From: Hyphomicrobiales bacterium
Lineage (GTDB): Bacteria > Pseudomonadota > Alphaproteobacteria > Rhizobiales > Rhizobiaceae
Length of the DNA: 64,000 nt
Direction of reading: 5' to 3'
Assembly: GCA_900466875.1 (NCBI GenBank)
Contig: UBNQ01000025.1
Span: 1 to 64,000 of the forward strand
Positions 56,007-64,000 of the stretch are shown piece after piece (the stretch's first letter is position 1; every line of letters begins with the position of its first letter). A program made the translations under genes and the position numbers. The notes beneath the pieces are model-generated. The model was given only the letters and a program-made list of their open reading frames with translations, did not search any database and was not told the DNA's origin.

Positions 56007-57461
56007 ATGTATCTCGGTCTCGATCTGGGCACCTCCGGCGTCAAAGCGATGCTGATCGACGGCGACCAGAAGATCATCGGCTCGGCAAGCGGTGCGCTTG
56101 ACGTGTCGCGTCCGCATTCCGGCTGGTCGGAACAGGATCCCGCGCATTGGGTGCGTGCCTGCGAAGAGGCGATTGCCGGCCTGAAGACCGCGCATCCGGC
56201 AGAGCTTTCGGCCGTCAAGGGCATCGGCCTTTCCGGCCAGATGCATGGCGCGACGCTGCTCGATGCTGACGATAAGGTGCTTCGCCCGTGCATTCTGTGG
56301 AACGACACGCGGTCTTTCCATGAGGCGGCAGCACTCGATGCCGATCCGCGTTTCCGCAAGATTACCGGCAATATCGTGTTTCCCGGCTTCACGGCACCGA
56401 AACTCGCCTGGGTGAAAAAGAACGAGCCGGAGATTTTTGCCAAGGTCGCCAAGGTGCTTTTGCCGAAGGACTATCTGCGGCTCTGGCTGACGGGTGAATA
56501 CATTTCCGAAATGTCGGATTCGGCCGGTACCTCCTGGCTCGATACGGGTGCGCGCAAATGGTCGTCCGAACTGCTCGCCGCGACCGACCTTTCCGAGGAG
56601 CAGATGCCGTCGCTGGTTGAAGGCACCGATCAGGCGGGCAAGCTGCGTGGCGAGTTGAAATCCAAGTGGGGGATTGCCGGCGATGTCGTTGTGGCCGGTG
56701 GGGCGGGTGATAATGCCGCTTCGGCCTGCGGCATGGGCACGGTTAAGGAAGGTCAGGCCTTCGTGTCGCTCGGCACGTCCGGCGTGCTGTTTGCCGCCAA
56801 CGGCTCCTACCTGCCGAAGCCGGAAAGCGCCGTTCACGCCTTCTGCCACGCGCTTCCCAAGACATGGCACCAGATGGGCGTCATCCTGTCTGCTGCCGAT
56901 GCGATCAACTGGCATGCAAAGGTGATGGGGAAATCGGCGGCGGAACTCTCCGGCGAACTCGGCGATACGCTAAAGGCCCCTACCGGTGTTACCTTCCTGC
57001 CTTACCTCTCCGGTGAACGCACCCCGCACAACGATGCCGTGATCCGCGGTGCCTTTATAGGTCTCGAACATGAGTCGAACCGCGCGGTGCTGACTCAAGC
57101 CGTGCTGGAAGGCGTAACCTTTGCGATCCGCGACAATCTCGAGGCGCTGAAATCCGCAGGGACCTCGATCAGCCGGGTGACGGCGATCGGCGGCGGTTCG
57201 CGCTCGCGCTACTGGCTGTCCTCGATCGCCACCTCGCTCGGAGTTCCGGTCGATATCCCGGCTGACGGCGATTTCGGTGCGGCCTTCGGTGCCGCCCGTC
57301 TTGGCCTGATTGCAGCGACGGGCGCCGATCCGGTTGCCGTCTGCTCGGCACCGAAGACGGAGGCGACGATCGAACCGGTTGCAGCACTGGCGGAGCCTTA
57401 TGAGGCTGCCTATTCGCGCTATCGCGCCGCCTATCCGGCAATCCGGGCGATTGCCGGCTGA
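56007..57461 (+). CDS. xylB: xylulokinase
   Basis: Phosphorylates D-xylulose to xylulose 5-phosphate, 484 aa, FGGY family. N-terminal phosphate loop LGLDLGTSGVKAMLIDG, GIGLSGQMHGATLLD with the catalytic Asp, and the C-terminal LGTSGVLFAAN, VTAIGGGSRSRYW. Length and the QMHGATLL motif fit XylB rather than ribulokinase (compare the FGGY kinase at 25183). Between the LacI regulator and xylA, in the same direction. Confidence 0.95.
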   Translation: MYLGLDLGTSGVKAMLIDGDQKIIGSASGALDVSRPHSGWSEQDPAHWVRACEEAIAGLKTAHPAELSAVKGIGLSGQMHGATLLDADDKVLRPCILWNDTRSFHEAAALDADPRFRKITGNIVFPGFTAPKLAWVKKNEPEIFAKVAKVLLPKDYLRLWLTGEYISEMSDSAGTSWLDTGARKWSSELLAATDLSEEQMPSLVEGTDQAGKLRGELKSKWGIAGDVVVAGGAGDNAASACGMGTVKEGQAFVSLGTSGVLFAANGSYLPKPESAVHAFCHALPKTWHQMGVILSAADAINWHAKVMGKSAAELSGELGDTLKAPTGVTFLPYLSGERTPHNDAVIRGAFIGLEHESNRAVLTQAVLEGVTFAIRDNLEALKSAGTSISRVTAIGGGSRSRYWLSSIATSLGVPVDIPADGDFGAAFGAARLGLIAATGADPVAVCSAPKTEATIEPVAALAEPYEAAYSRYRAAYPAIRAIAG

Positions 57462-57468
57462 TCTGATC

Positions 57469-57490
57469 AGGGAGGGGTTAACCCCTCCCT
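57469..57490 (+). terminator. 22-bp perfect palindrome between xylB and xylA
   Basis: Two 11-nt arms (AGGGAGGGGTT and its complement AACCCCTCCCT) meet with no loop. No T-run follows. Possible partial terminator or processing site that uncouples xylB from xylA. Confidence 0.5.
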
Positions 57491-57523
57491 GCAAGCCGGG
57501 CCAGACATGCGTAATTTTTGGCC

Positions 57524-57549
57524 CATAATGAGGTACGTACCTCATTATG
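57524..57549. promoter_or_regulatory. XylR (LacI) operator before xylA, 26-bp palindrome
   Basis: A perfect 26-bp palindrome centred on ACGT: CATAATGAGGTAC and GTACCTCATTATG. The central GAGGTACGTACCTC contains the core shared with the sites before the regulator and the ABC transporter. It sits 44 bases before the xylA start. Confidence 0.88.
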
Positions 57550-57593
57550 AGTTTAACATCTTTATCGACACGCTTTCCAAGGAGGAAACACAT

Positions 57594-58904
57594 ATGAGCA
57601 CAGGATTTTTCGGCGACATTTCGAAGATCAAATATGAAGGTCCGGACAGCACAAACCCGCTGGCCTATCGCTTCTACAACCCGGATGAAATCGTTGCGGG
57701 CAAGCGGATGGAAGACCATCTGCGCTTCGCGGTCGCCTATTGGCATTCGTTTGCCTGGGAGGGCGGCGATCCCTTTGGCGGGCGCACGTTCGACCGTCCC
57801 TGGTATGGCGATGAAATGAGCAAGGCCAAGCTGAAGGCGGATGTGGCCTTCGAGATGTTTTCGCTGCTTGGCGCGCCTTTCTATTGCTTCCACGATGCCG
57901 ACGTTCGGCCGGAAGGCAAGACGTTTGCCGAGAACACGAAGAACCTCAACGAGATCGTCGATTACTTCGCAAAGAAGCAGGAAGAGACCGGCGTAAAACT
58001 GCTCTGGGGCACGGCGAACCTGTTCTCCAACCGCCGCTTCATGTCCGGCGCCTCGACCAATCCGGATCCGGATGTGTTCGCCTATTCGGCTGCCACCATC
58101 AAGACCTGCATGGATGCCACGATGAAGCTCGGCGGCGACAATTACGTTCTGTGGGGCGGCCGCGAAGGCTATGAGACGCTGCTCAATACCGATCTTTCGC
58201 GCGAATTCGACCAGATGGCGCGGATGCTGCATCTCGTCGTCGAATACAAGTACAAGATCGGCTTCAAGGGCACGATCCTGGTCGAGCCGAAGCCGCAGGA
58301 ACCGACCAAGCACCAGTATGATTACGACGTCGCGACGGTCTACGGCTTCCTGAAGAAGTATGGTCTCGAAAACGAAGTGAAGATGAACATCGAGCAGGGC
58401 CATGCGATCCTTGCCGGCCATACGTTCGAGCACGAACTGGCACTTGCCAATGCGCACGGTATTTTTGGCTCGATCGACATGAACCGCAACGACTACCAGT
58501 CGGGCTGGGATACGGATCAATTCCCCAACAATGTGCCGGAAATGGCGCTGGCCTATTATCAGGTTCTGCTTGCAGGCGGCTTCACCACCGGCGGCACCAA
58601 TTTCGACAGCAAGCTGCGTCGCCAGTCGATCGATCCGGCCGACCTCTTGATCGGCCATATCGGCGGCATGGATTGCTGCGCCCGCGGCCTGAAGGCGGCT
58701 GCGAAGATGGTGGAGGACGGTGCGTTGTCGAAGCCGCTCAGCGAGCGGTATGCAAAATGGGATAGCGCAGACGCACAGAAGATGCTGCGCGGCGAGCTGA
58801 AGCTCGAAGAGATCGCCGCCAAGGTGGAGCGCGAGAACATCAATCCGGAACCGAAGTCGGGCCGCCAGGAATATCTGGAAAACGTCGTTAACCGGTATGT
58901 TTGA
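57594..58904 (+). CDS. xylA: xylose isomerase
   Basis: Converts D-xylose to D-xylulose, 436 aa, cytoplasmic TIM-barrel tetramer. Catalytic His100 and Asp103 in [11 protein letters not shown]; metal ligands Glu231 and Lys233 in [15 protein letters not shown]; later metal Asp in [19 protein letters not shown] and [11 protein letters not shown]. Start with GGAGGAA 6 nt upstream; the 29 upstream in-frame codons contain the operator and are not coding. Own promoter and operator in addition to possible read-through from xylB. Confidence 0.95.
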   Translation: MSTGFFGDISKIKYEGPDSTNPLAYRFYNPDEIVAGKRMEDHLRFAVAYWHSFAWEGGDPFGGRTFDRPWYGDEMSKAKLKADVAFEMFSLLGAPFYCFHDADVRPEGKTFAENTKNLNEIVDYFAKKQEETGVKLLWGTANLFSNRRFMSGASTNPDPDVFAYSAATIKTCMDATMKLGGDNYVLWGGREGYETLLNTDLSREFDQMARMLHLVVEYKYKIGFKGTILVEPKPQEPTKHQYDYDVATVYGFLKKYGLENEVKMNIEQGHAILAGHTFEHELALANAHGIFGSIDMNRNDYQSGWDTDQFPNNVPEMALAYYQVLLAGGFTTGGTNFDSKLRRQSIDPADLLIGHIGGMDCCARGLKAAAKMVEDGALSKPLSERYAKWDSADAQKMLRGELKLEEIAAKVERENINPEPKSGRQEYLENVVNRYV

Positions 58905-58910
58905 TCAAAT

Positions 58911-58940
58911 AAGGTCGGCCTTCATCGAAGGCCGACCGGA
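58911..58940 (+). terminator. hairpin after xylA
   Basis: GGTCGGCCTTC and GAAGGCCGACC (11 bp) around ATC; only a weak T tail (GGATTTACT). Confidence 0.65.
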
Positions 58941-58949
58941 TTTACTGTG

Positions 58950-58974
58950 GCGCCGCCTTTTTGCGAGGCGGCGC
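58950..58974 (-). terminator. hairpin after the aldo/keto reductase gene
   Basis: GCGCCGCC (58950-58957) and GGCGGCGC (58967-58974) pair over 8 bp with a 9-nt loop, read on the minus strand just past that gene's stop. Confidence 0.55.
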
Positions 58975-58981
58975 GCTTGTT

Positions 58982-59869
58982 TCAGGCAGCCTTTTTTCCG
59001 GCGATGCCGTCGAGTTCGCTCAGCGCGTCTTCCGGCAGTTCCAATTCACCCGCGGCCAGATTTTCGTTCAGGTGACCCAACGAAGACGTGCCGGGGATCA
59101 GCAGAATGTTGGGCGAGCGCTGCAGCAGCCAGGCGAGCGCCACCTGCATTGGCGTGGCGTCGAGGCGTGCAGCGACATCCGAGAGCGTCGAGGATTGCAG
59201 CGGTGAAAAACCTCCGAGCGGGAAGAAGGGCACGTAAGCTGTGCCTTCCTTGGCCAACTCGTCGATAAACGCATCGTCTTCGCGGTGGGCGAGATTGTAC
59301 TGGTTCTGGACGCAGACGATCTCGGTGATTTTTCGCGCCTCGGCGATCTGGGCGGGCGTGACGTTCGAGACGCCGATATGCCGGATGAGGCCCTGGCGCT
59401 GAAGGTCAGCCAGCACTGTCACCTGTTCCTCGATCGATCCCTCCGCCGGGCCGTGGATGCCATGCATCGAGCGGAAGTTGACGATGTCGATGACATCGAG
59501 GCCGAGATTGCGGAGGTTGTCGTGGACGGCAGCGATCAGCTCTTCCTTCGACATGGCCGGCAGCCATTCAGCATTTGGGCCGCGCCTGGCCGAAACCTTG
59601 GTGACGATGGTGAGATTGTCCGGATAGGGATACAGCGCCTCGCGGATGATCTGATTGGTCACATGCGGGCCGTAGAAATCGCTGGTGTCGATATGGTCGA
59701 CGCCGGCCTCGACGGCGGCGCGCAAGACCGCGATGGCGGCGGCGCGATCTTTTGGCGGGCCAAAGACGCCCGGACCGGCAAGCTGCATTGCGCCGTAACC
59801 GATACGCTTGACGGTATGGCTGCCCATTTTGAACGTGCCGGATTTTGCAAGGTCGAATGTGTCAGACAT
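58982..59869 (-). CDS. aldo/keto reductase
   Basis: NADPH-dependent oxidoreductase, TIM barrel, 295 aa. Catalytic Asp61, Tyr66 and Lys91 (DTSDFYG, TIVTKVSA) are present; the His of the usual tetrad is replaced: the segment is DIVNFRSMHG, as in the YdbC-like branch. C-terminal NADP site VALAWLLQRSPNILLIPGTSSLGHL. The gene is limited to the ATG at 59869; the frame is open much further upstream but that part is the reverse of the LysR gene. Divergent from the LysR regulator, a usual layout for its target gene. Confidence 0.92.
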   Translation of the reverse strand: MSDTFDLAKSGTFKMGSHTVKRIGYGAMQLAGPGVFGPPKDRAAAIAVLRAAVEAGVDHIDTSDFYGPHVTNQIIREALYPYPDNLTIVTKVSARRGPNAEWLPAMSKEELIAAVHDNLRNLGLDVIDIVNFRSMHGIHGPAEGSIEEQVTVLADLQRQGLIRHIGVSNVTPAQIAEARKITEIVCVQNQYNLAHREDDAFIDELAKEGTAYVPFFPLGGFSPLQSSTLSDVAARLDATPMQVALAWLLQRSPNILLIPGTSSLGHLNENLAAGELELPEDALSELDGIAGKKAA

Positions 59870-60004
59870 GGGGATGCTCCTTCTCCTGATCGACTGTTCT
59901 TTGCGATCAACGGTAAGAACGAAATAGCGCTGCTTTGCTGTCTTTATAAGCCTGTACAATTCGGATAGTCTGTACGTTGAAACGGACAATCTCACAGGTG
60001 CCAT

Positions 60005-60901
60005 ATGGGCGTGGAAATCAACGATCTTCAGGCCTTTCTCACTGTCGCGCGGGCCGGCGGATTTCGCGAGGGCGCCCGGATCAGCGGCGCGAGTGCCTCG
60101 GGCCTCAGCGATGCGGTGCGGCGGCTGGAGACGAAGTTCGGGGTGCGGCTGCTCAATCGTACGACGCGCAGCGTTGCGACGACCGAGGCGGGGCAGGGAC
60201 TGCTCGACCGTCTGGCGCCGGCGCTGGCTGAAATGGAAGCCGCCCTCGATGTGGTCAACGGGTTTCGCGAGCGTCCGGCGGGTGTGTTGAAGCTCAACGT
60301 GCCGGTCAGCGCGGCGCGGCTTGTGTTGCCCTCGATCGTGCCGGGGTTTCTGGCTGCCTATCCGGAGATCCGGCTGGAGTTGATGATCGAGGACAGTTTT
60401 GTCGATGTTATCGCAGCCGGTTGCGATGCCGGCATTCGTTACGACGAACGGCTGGCACAGGACATGATCGCGGTGCCGATCGGGCCGCGCACCCAGCGTT
60501 TCGCGGCCGTTGCCTCGAAGGCTTATCTCGACAAGCGAGGGCGGCCGACGCATCCACGCGATCTCATGCTGCATGCCTGTATCCGCAACCGTTTCGCCAG
60601 CGGCTCGATGCCGGATTGGGAATTCGAACGGGACGGGGAGACCGTGCTGATCGATCCGCCCGCCGCACTGATCGTGCAGACGGGGGGCGGTGTCGATCTT
60701 GCGGTGGACTGTGCAAAGGCAGGCGCCGGCATCGTCACGCTTTTCGAGGATTGGCTGCGCCAGCATATCGATAGCGGAGCGCTGGAGCCGGTGCTGGAGG
60801 ACTGGTGGCCCGAATTTTCAGGGCCGTTTCTCTATTATCCCGGTCGCCGGCTGGTTCCGACGCCGCTCAGAGCCTTCATCGATTTCATCAAAATCTCATG
60901 A
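60005..60901 (+). CDS. LysR-family regulator
   Basis: 298 aa. N-terminal HTH at about 5-62 (DLQAFLTVARAGGFREGARISGASASGLSDAVRRLETKFG) and a LysR substrate-binding domain (about 92-295). Divergent from the aldo/keto reductase with 135 bases between starts; probably regulates it and itself. The gap contains CTGTACAATTC and GTCTGTACG, possible parts of its site. Confidence 0.92.
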   Translation: MGVEINDLQAFLTVARAGGFREGARISGASASGLSDAVRRLETKFGVRLLNRTTRSVATTEAGQGLLDRLAPALAEMEAALDVVNGFRERPAGVLKLNVPVSAARLVLPSIVPGFLAAYPEIRLELMIEDSFVDVIAAGCDAGIRYDERLAQDMIAVPIGPRTQRFAAVASKAYLDKRGRPTHPRDLMLHACIRNRFASGSMPDWEFERDGETVLIDPPAALIVQTGGGVDLAVDCAKAGAGIVTLFEDWLRQHIDSGALEPVLEDWWPEFSGPFLYYPGRRLVPTPLRAFIDFIKIS

Positions 60902-61041
60902 CCGGAAAAGGTGGCGCAACTTGCGCGCTCAACTCCTCATAACGCAGAGTTGAAGCCCGGGTCGGGAGCGCTTTGACATGGCGCATTATTGAAGCCGTAC
61001 CCTTTCGGCTAAAACCGCCCTGCAAACACAAGGAGATCATC

Positions 61042-61383
61042 ATGTCAGTTCGTGCGCCGCAGTTCTTCGGTTCGCCCTCACTTCAGAGTGGTATGAGCGC
61101 CCTGGAATACGAGATCGCTGAGGAGCGTGCGAGTGCGCTGGGGAGAAACGGGCGACAGGTCGAGGCTTGCCTTGCAAAGCTTCGGCAATGGGATGCGCAG
61201 CACACGGGGAAGGACGAGGCAAAGCGCCTTGACCTTGTGCAGGAGGCTGCCGAGGCGGTGTGGGGACTGTTCGTGCAGCGGGAATTGTGTGGCCTGAGCA
61301 ATGGTCCTGACGTCACTCAGGATTATCAGATCCCCGGCGAAGTGATGGCCAAGGTCGGAACCTTCAGACGTTCCGACCAATGA
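61042..61383 (+). CDS. small DUF6665-like protein
   Basis: 113 aa, cytoplasmic, mostly helical (ALEYEIAEERASALGRNGRQVEACLAKL). The pattern SALEYEIA-EERASALGR and LVQEAAEAVWGLFVQRELCGL resembles the DUF6665 family of rhizobia; function unknown. AAGGAGAT lies 5 nt before the ATG. It is placed between the LysR gene and the xylose-type ABC operon, with no obvious functional link. Confidence 0.7.
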   Translation: MSVRAPQFFGSPSLQSGMSALEYEIAEERASALGRNGRQVEACLAKLRQWDAQHTGKDEAKRLDLVQEAAEAVWGLFVQRELCGLSNGPDVTQDYQIPGEVMAKVGTFRRSDQ

Positions 61384-61407
61384 CGTAGAGTTGACGTTCA
61401 AATCTGC

Positions 61408-61420
61408 TTTACGTACCTCA
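61408..61420. promoter_or_regulatory. XylR (LacI) operator before the sugar ABC operon
   Basis: TTTACGTACCTCA, identical to 54845-54857 and to half of the palindrome before xylA. It lies 38 bases before the leader ORF start and 127 before the ATPase gene. Confidence 0.8.
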
Positions 61421-61457
61421 TATTCTTGGATAGCCTGAAATACAGGGAGGATTTCAG

Positions 61458-61550
61458 GTGCACCACATCGCTTGCGAGGAGGCAGGCGTTGGGGGCGTGT
61501 CGCATGTCGACCGTTTCACGACGCTGATGGAATTGGGATCGGGTGGATGA
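61458..61550 (+). CDS. 30-codon leader ORF coupled to the sugar ATPase gene
   Basis: GTG start with GGGAGG at 61445-61450 and a 7-nt spacer, the best ribosome site in the region; the frame codes for 30 residues (begins MHHIACEEAG, ends MELGSGG) and stops at TGA 61548-61550, overlapping the ATG of the ATPase gene as ATGA. The peptide has no recognised domain, no repeat and no run of regulatory codons. Its role could be to carry ribosomes to the ATPase start, which has only a weak site of its own. It is inferred from ribosome-site quality; nothing proves that it is translated. Confidence 0.5.
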   Translation: MHHIACEEAGVGGVSHVDRFTTLMELGSGG

Positions 61551-63082
61551 CAGTATCCCCCGCACCTGTTGTCATATCCAACAATACGCCGCTGCTCGAT
61601 GCGAGCGGTCTGTCCAAGACGTTCGGGATCATCGAGGTCCTCAAGGATATTTCGCTCACCGTCCGCGCCGGAGAAGTTCACGCGATCATCGGCGAGAATG
61701 GCGCCGGCAAATCGACGCTGATGAAGATCCTGGCCGGCAATCACCAGCCGACGCGTGGTGAACTGAAAATCGACGGACAGGTCGTGAGCTTTTCCGGGCC
61801 GGTGGATGCCGAGAACCATGGCATCGTTCTGGTGCATCAGGAGATCCTGCTGGCGCCGGATCTGACCGTTGCGCAGAACATCTATCTTGGCCGGGAACTC
61901 AAGAAGGGTCTGGTCGTCGATGACCGGGCGATGCGGGCCGGGGCGCGACAGGCGATTGCCGATCTCGGCGGCGATCTCGACCCGGATACGATCGTCTCGC
62001 GGCTCTCCATCGCCCAGCGCCAACTTGTGCAGATCGCGCGCGTACTGCTTGTGCCGCACCGGATCGTGATCTTCGACGAACCGACTGCATCTTTGACACC
62101 ACATGAGACGGATGCGCTTCTCAAGGTCATTCGAGACATCCGCGCCAAGGGTGTGGCGGTGCTTTACATCTCGCATCGCCTGCCGGAGGTGAAGGAGATT
62201 GCCGATCGCGTTACCGTGTTGCGCGACGGGCGGCTCGTTGCCTCGCATGATGCCGCGGAGCTTCAACCAGCGGATATGGCGCGGCTGATGGTTGGGCGCG
62301 ATGTTGCAAAGCTTTATCCCGACCGGCATGCGGCGGAGACACGGCAGGCAGTGCTTGAGGTCGCAGGGTTCGACGTTCCGGGGTTTGCGCAGGATGCGGG
62401 TTTCACACTCAGAAAGGGTGAGATCCTCGGTTTCGCCGGGCTGATCGGCGCGGGGCGGACCGAGCTGATGGAAGGTCTGGTGGGCCTGCGTCCGGGCAAG
62501 GGCAAGGTGGTGCTGAATGGTCATCCGGTGGCCTTCACCGATGTGCATTCGAGCCTGAAGGCCGGAGTGGCCTATCTTTCCGAGGACCGTAAGGGCAAGG
62601 GGTTGCTGCTGACCAAGGACCTGCGGGTCAACCTGACGCTTGCCTCGCTTGGAAAGTTCATTCGTGGCCTGCAGATCGACAGGAAGCGTGAAGCAGAAGC
62701 GCTCGACAAGGCGATCCAGGATTTCGATATCCGCACAGGCACGAAGAACATTCTTGCCGGACAGCTTTCCGGCGGCAACCAGCAGAAACTTCTGCTTGCC
62801 AAGATGATGCTGCTCGACCCGCAGATCGTCATTATCGACGAGCCGACGCGCGGCATCGATATCGGCAACAAGGAACAGATCTACAAATTCATCGCGGCCT
62901 TGGCCGAAGAGGGGCGGTCGATCATCGTCGTTTCCTCCGAGATGCCGGAACTGATCGGCATCTGCGACCGCATTCTGGTGATGCGGGCTGGCAGGATCGT
63001 CGGGGAAGTCCAAGGGGAGCATATGACGGAAAACGAGATCGTGCAGCTTGCGACAGGTGTGAATGCGGGGGAGGCGGCATGA
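61547..63082 (+). CDS. xylose/ribose-type ABC transporter double ATPase
   Basis: Sugar importer ATPase with two tandem domains (RbsA/XylG type), 511 aa. Domain 1: Walker A GENGAGKST, Q-loop LVHQEILLAPDLTV; the usual signature is reduced to LSIAQRQLVQIARVL; Walker B VIFDEPTASLTP. Domain 2: Walker A-like GAGRTELMEGLV (degenerate, as in RbsA), signature LSGGNQQKLLLAK, Walker B VIIDEPTRGIDI. Translation is probably coupled to the leader ORF. The permease follows with a 4-base ATGA overlap, and the binding protein must be outside the window. The shared operator assigns the system to xylose. Confidence 0.92.
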   Translation: MTVSPAPVVISNNTPLLDASGLSKTFGIIEVLKDISLTVRAGEVHAIIGENGAGKSTLMKILAGNHQPTRGELKIDGQVVSFSGPVDAENHGIVLVHQEILLAPDLTVAQNIYLGRELKKGLVVDDRAMRAGARQAIADLGGDLDPDTIVSRLSIAQRQLVQIARVLLVPHRIVIFDEPTASLTPHETDALLKVIRDIRAKGVAVLYISHRLPEVKEIADRVTVLRDGRLVASHDAAELQPADMARLMVGRDVAKLYPDRHAAETRQAVLEVAGFDVPGFAQDAGFTLRKGEILGFAGLIGAGRTELMEGLVGLRPGKGKVVLNGHPVAFTDVHSSLKAGVAYLSEDRKGKGLLLTKDLRVNLTLASLGKFIRGLQIDRKREAEALDKAIQDFDIRTGTKNILAGQLSGGNQQKLLLAKMMLLDPQIVIIDEPTRGIDIGNKEQIYKFIAALAEEGRSIIVVSSEMPELIGICDRILVMRAGRIVGEVQGEHMTENEIVQLATGVNAGEAA

Positions 63083-64000
63083 GCGCGGTTACGACGGATA
63101 CGGCCAAGGCGCCGAAGACATCGCGGGACTGGGACATGGCGGCGATTGCGCCATTCGTGGCGCTCGCCCTGCTTCTGGTGCTCGGCTATTTCGCCAATCC
63201 GAATTTCGTCTCGGTCGCCAACCTGACCAATGTCATCACCCGTAGCGCCTTCATCGCGATCATCGCGCTCGGCGCGACCTATGTGATCTCATCCGGCGGG
63301 CTCGACCTTTCCGTCGGGGCAATGGTCGCTTTCGTGGCGAGCCTGATGATCCTGTTCATGAATACAGGCGCGATCAGCGACCCGACGCTGATGCTGATCA
63401 CCGCCATGCTGGTGGCGCTCGGCCTCGGTGCTGCCTGCGGGCTGGCGAACGGGCTGATTACCACTGTCGGCAAGATCGAGCCCTTTATCGCCACCCTTGG
63501 AACCATGGGCATCTATCGCGGTCTGACGACGTGGCTCAGCCAGGGCGGTTCGATCACGGTGCGGGATCGGGAGCTGCAGCAACTTTATCGTCCGGTCTAT
63601 TTCGGCGATGTCTTCGGCGTACCGATCCCGATCATCGTCATCTTCGCGACGGCCGCGCTCGCTGCGTTCGTGCTCTATCGCACGCGTTACGGTCGGCATC
63701 TGATCGCCGTCGGTTCGAACGAGGAAGTGGCGCGGTATTCCGGCATATCGGTCCAGAAGGTGCGCACCATTGCCTATATCGTGCAGGGGCTCTGCGTGGC
63801 GGTGGCGGTGATCATCTATGTGCCGCGTCTCGGTTCGACTTCGGCGACGACCGGCATCTTGTGGGAACTGCAGGCAATCACGGCGGTCGTTGTCGGTGGT
63901 ACGGCCTTGAGGGGCGGTGTCGGCCGCATCTGGGGTACGGTCTGCGGCGCGTTCATTCTGGAGATCGTCGGCAATATCATGCTGCTTTCGAATTTCGTCA
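63079..64000 (+). CDS. ribose/xylose-type ABC transporter permease (3' end outside window)
   Basis: Starts at the ATG overlapping the ATPase stop; 307 codons are present and the frame is open to the window end. BPD_transp_2 family (RbsC/XylH): helices from about residue 20 onwards (AAIAPFVALALLLVLGYFA), then NVITRSAFIAIIALGATYVISSGGLDLSVGAMVAF, and GLANGLITTVGKIEPFIATLGTM, the standard core of this family; later YGRHLIAVGSNEEVARYSGI, the loop that contacts the ATPase. Incomplete, so length cannot be compared. Confidence 0.92.
   Translation, partial: MSAVTTDTAKAPKTSRDWDMAAIAPFVALALLLVLGYFANPNFVSVANLTNVITRSAFIAIIALGATYVISSGGLDLSVGAMVAFVASLMILFMNTGAISDPTLMLITAMLVALGLGAACGLANGLITTVGKIEPFIATLGTMGIYRGLTTWLSQGGSITVRDRELQQLYRPVYFGDVFGVPIPIIVIFATAALAAFVLYRTRYGRHLIAVGSNEEVARYSGISVQKVRTIAYIVQGLCVAVAVIIYVPRLGSTSATTGILWELQAITAVVVGGTALRGGVGRIWGTVCGAFILEIVGNIMLLSNFV

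Noticed and set aside
59870..60766. Long in-frame N-terminal extension of the aldo/keto reductase
   Set aside because: It is the reverse of the LysR gene; the reductase fold starts at the ATG at 59869.
60973..61001. TTGACA-N17 promoter before the DUF6665-like gene
   Set aside because: The -10 element (CGTACC) is too poor for a supported call, although TTGACA is exact.
61454..63022. 522-codon open frame on the minus strand opposite the sugar ATPase gene
   Set aside because: No domain, and it contradicts the ATPase with all motifs on the plus strand.

Overview
This is a GC-rich stretch of an alphaproteobacterial chromosome or chromid, most likely from the Rhizobiaceae (Agrobacterium/Rhizobium group). 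The reasons are the nepR-ecfG/phyR general stress locus with GGAAC-N18-TT promoters, a SmoEFGK-MtlK polyol operon, a sitABCD operon behind Mur-type palindromes, fused DppDF-type ATPases, and palindromic intergenic elements of the kind known from rhizobia. I see no tRNA, rRNA, CRISPR, prophage or transposase. Nearly everything is an ordinary host gene; the unusual content is in regulatory DNA and intergenic repeats.

Layout. 1-1858: end of a peptide/nickel-type ABC operon (two permeases). 1888-6419: general stress response block: a DUF883 gene and a membrane protein behind an EcfG-type promoter, then the anti-sigma factor NepR, sigma factor EcfG, the anti-anti-sigma regulator PhyR and an HWE-type histidine kinase. 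6757-13950: a second peptide ABC system split into two divergent units (binding protein and permeases on minus; M20 amidohydrolase and double ATPase on plus). 13822-22501: single genes and pairs: tyrosine phosphatase, orphan MetQ-like binding protein, crotonase plus class III CoA-transferase, PilZ protein, Ada/Ogt-like repair protein, DUF2244 protein, endonuclease III, a TetR/VOC pair, CysZ/EI24 membrane protein. 22918-25014: a chemoreceptor.

25183-36713: a mannitol/polyol operon (SmoE-F-G-K, mannitol dehydrogenase, HAD phosphatase, FGGY kinase) with two SorC-type regulators and transaldolase beside it. 36847-38638: an MFS exporter under a MarR regulator with clear operators. 38699-42195: SitABCD Mn/Fe uptake with two Mur-like boxes. 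42422-44294: an alanine-rich membrane-anchored protein and a small lipoprotein, both of unknown function. 44327-50958: LysS, GltX, SLC13 permease, glutathione peroxidase, TerC. 51066-54745: TetR-EmrAB-type multidrug efflux.

54891-64000: xylose catabolism: LacI regulator, XylB, XylA and a ribose/xylose-type ABC transporter whose permease runs off the window. One operator core (TTTACGTACCTCA or its symmetric form) lies before the regulator, before xylA and before the transporter, which ties the three units into one regulon. An aldo/keto reductase, a LysR regulator and a small DUF6665-like protein sit between them.

The least expected items are a 30-codon leader ORF with a strong Shine-Dalgarno sequence that ends inside the ATGA start of the sugar ATPase gene, a 129-bp element with 33-nt inverted ends between gltX and lysS, a dispersed repeat that supplies stop codons at convergent gene ends, and an 18-bp perfect palindrome between a SorC regulator and transaldolase.
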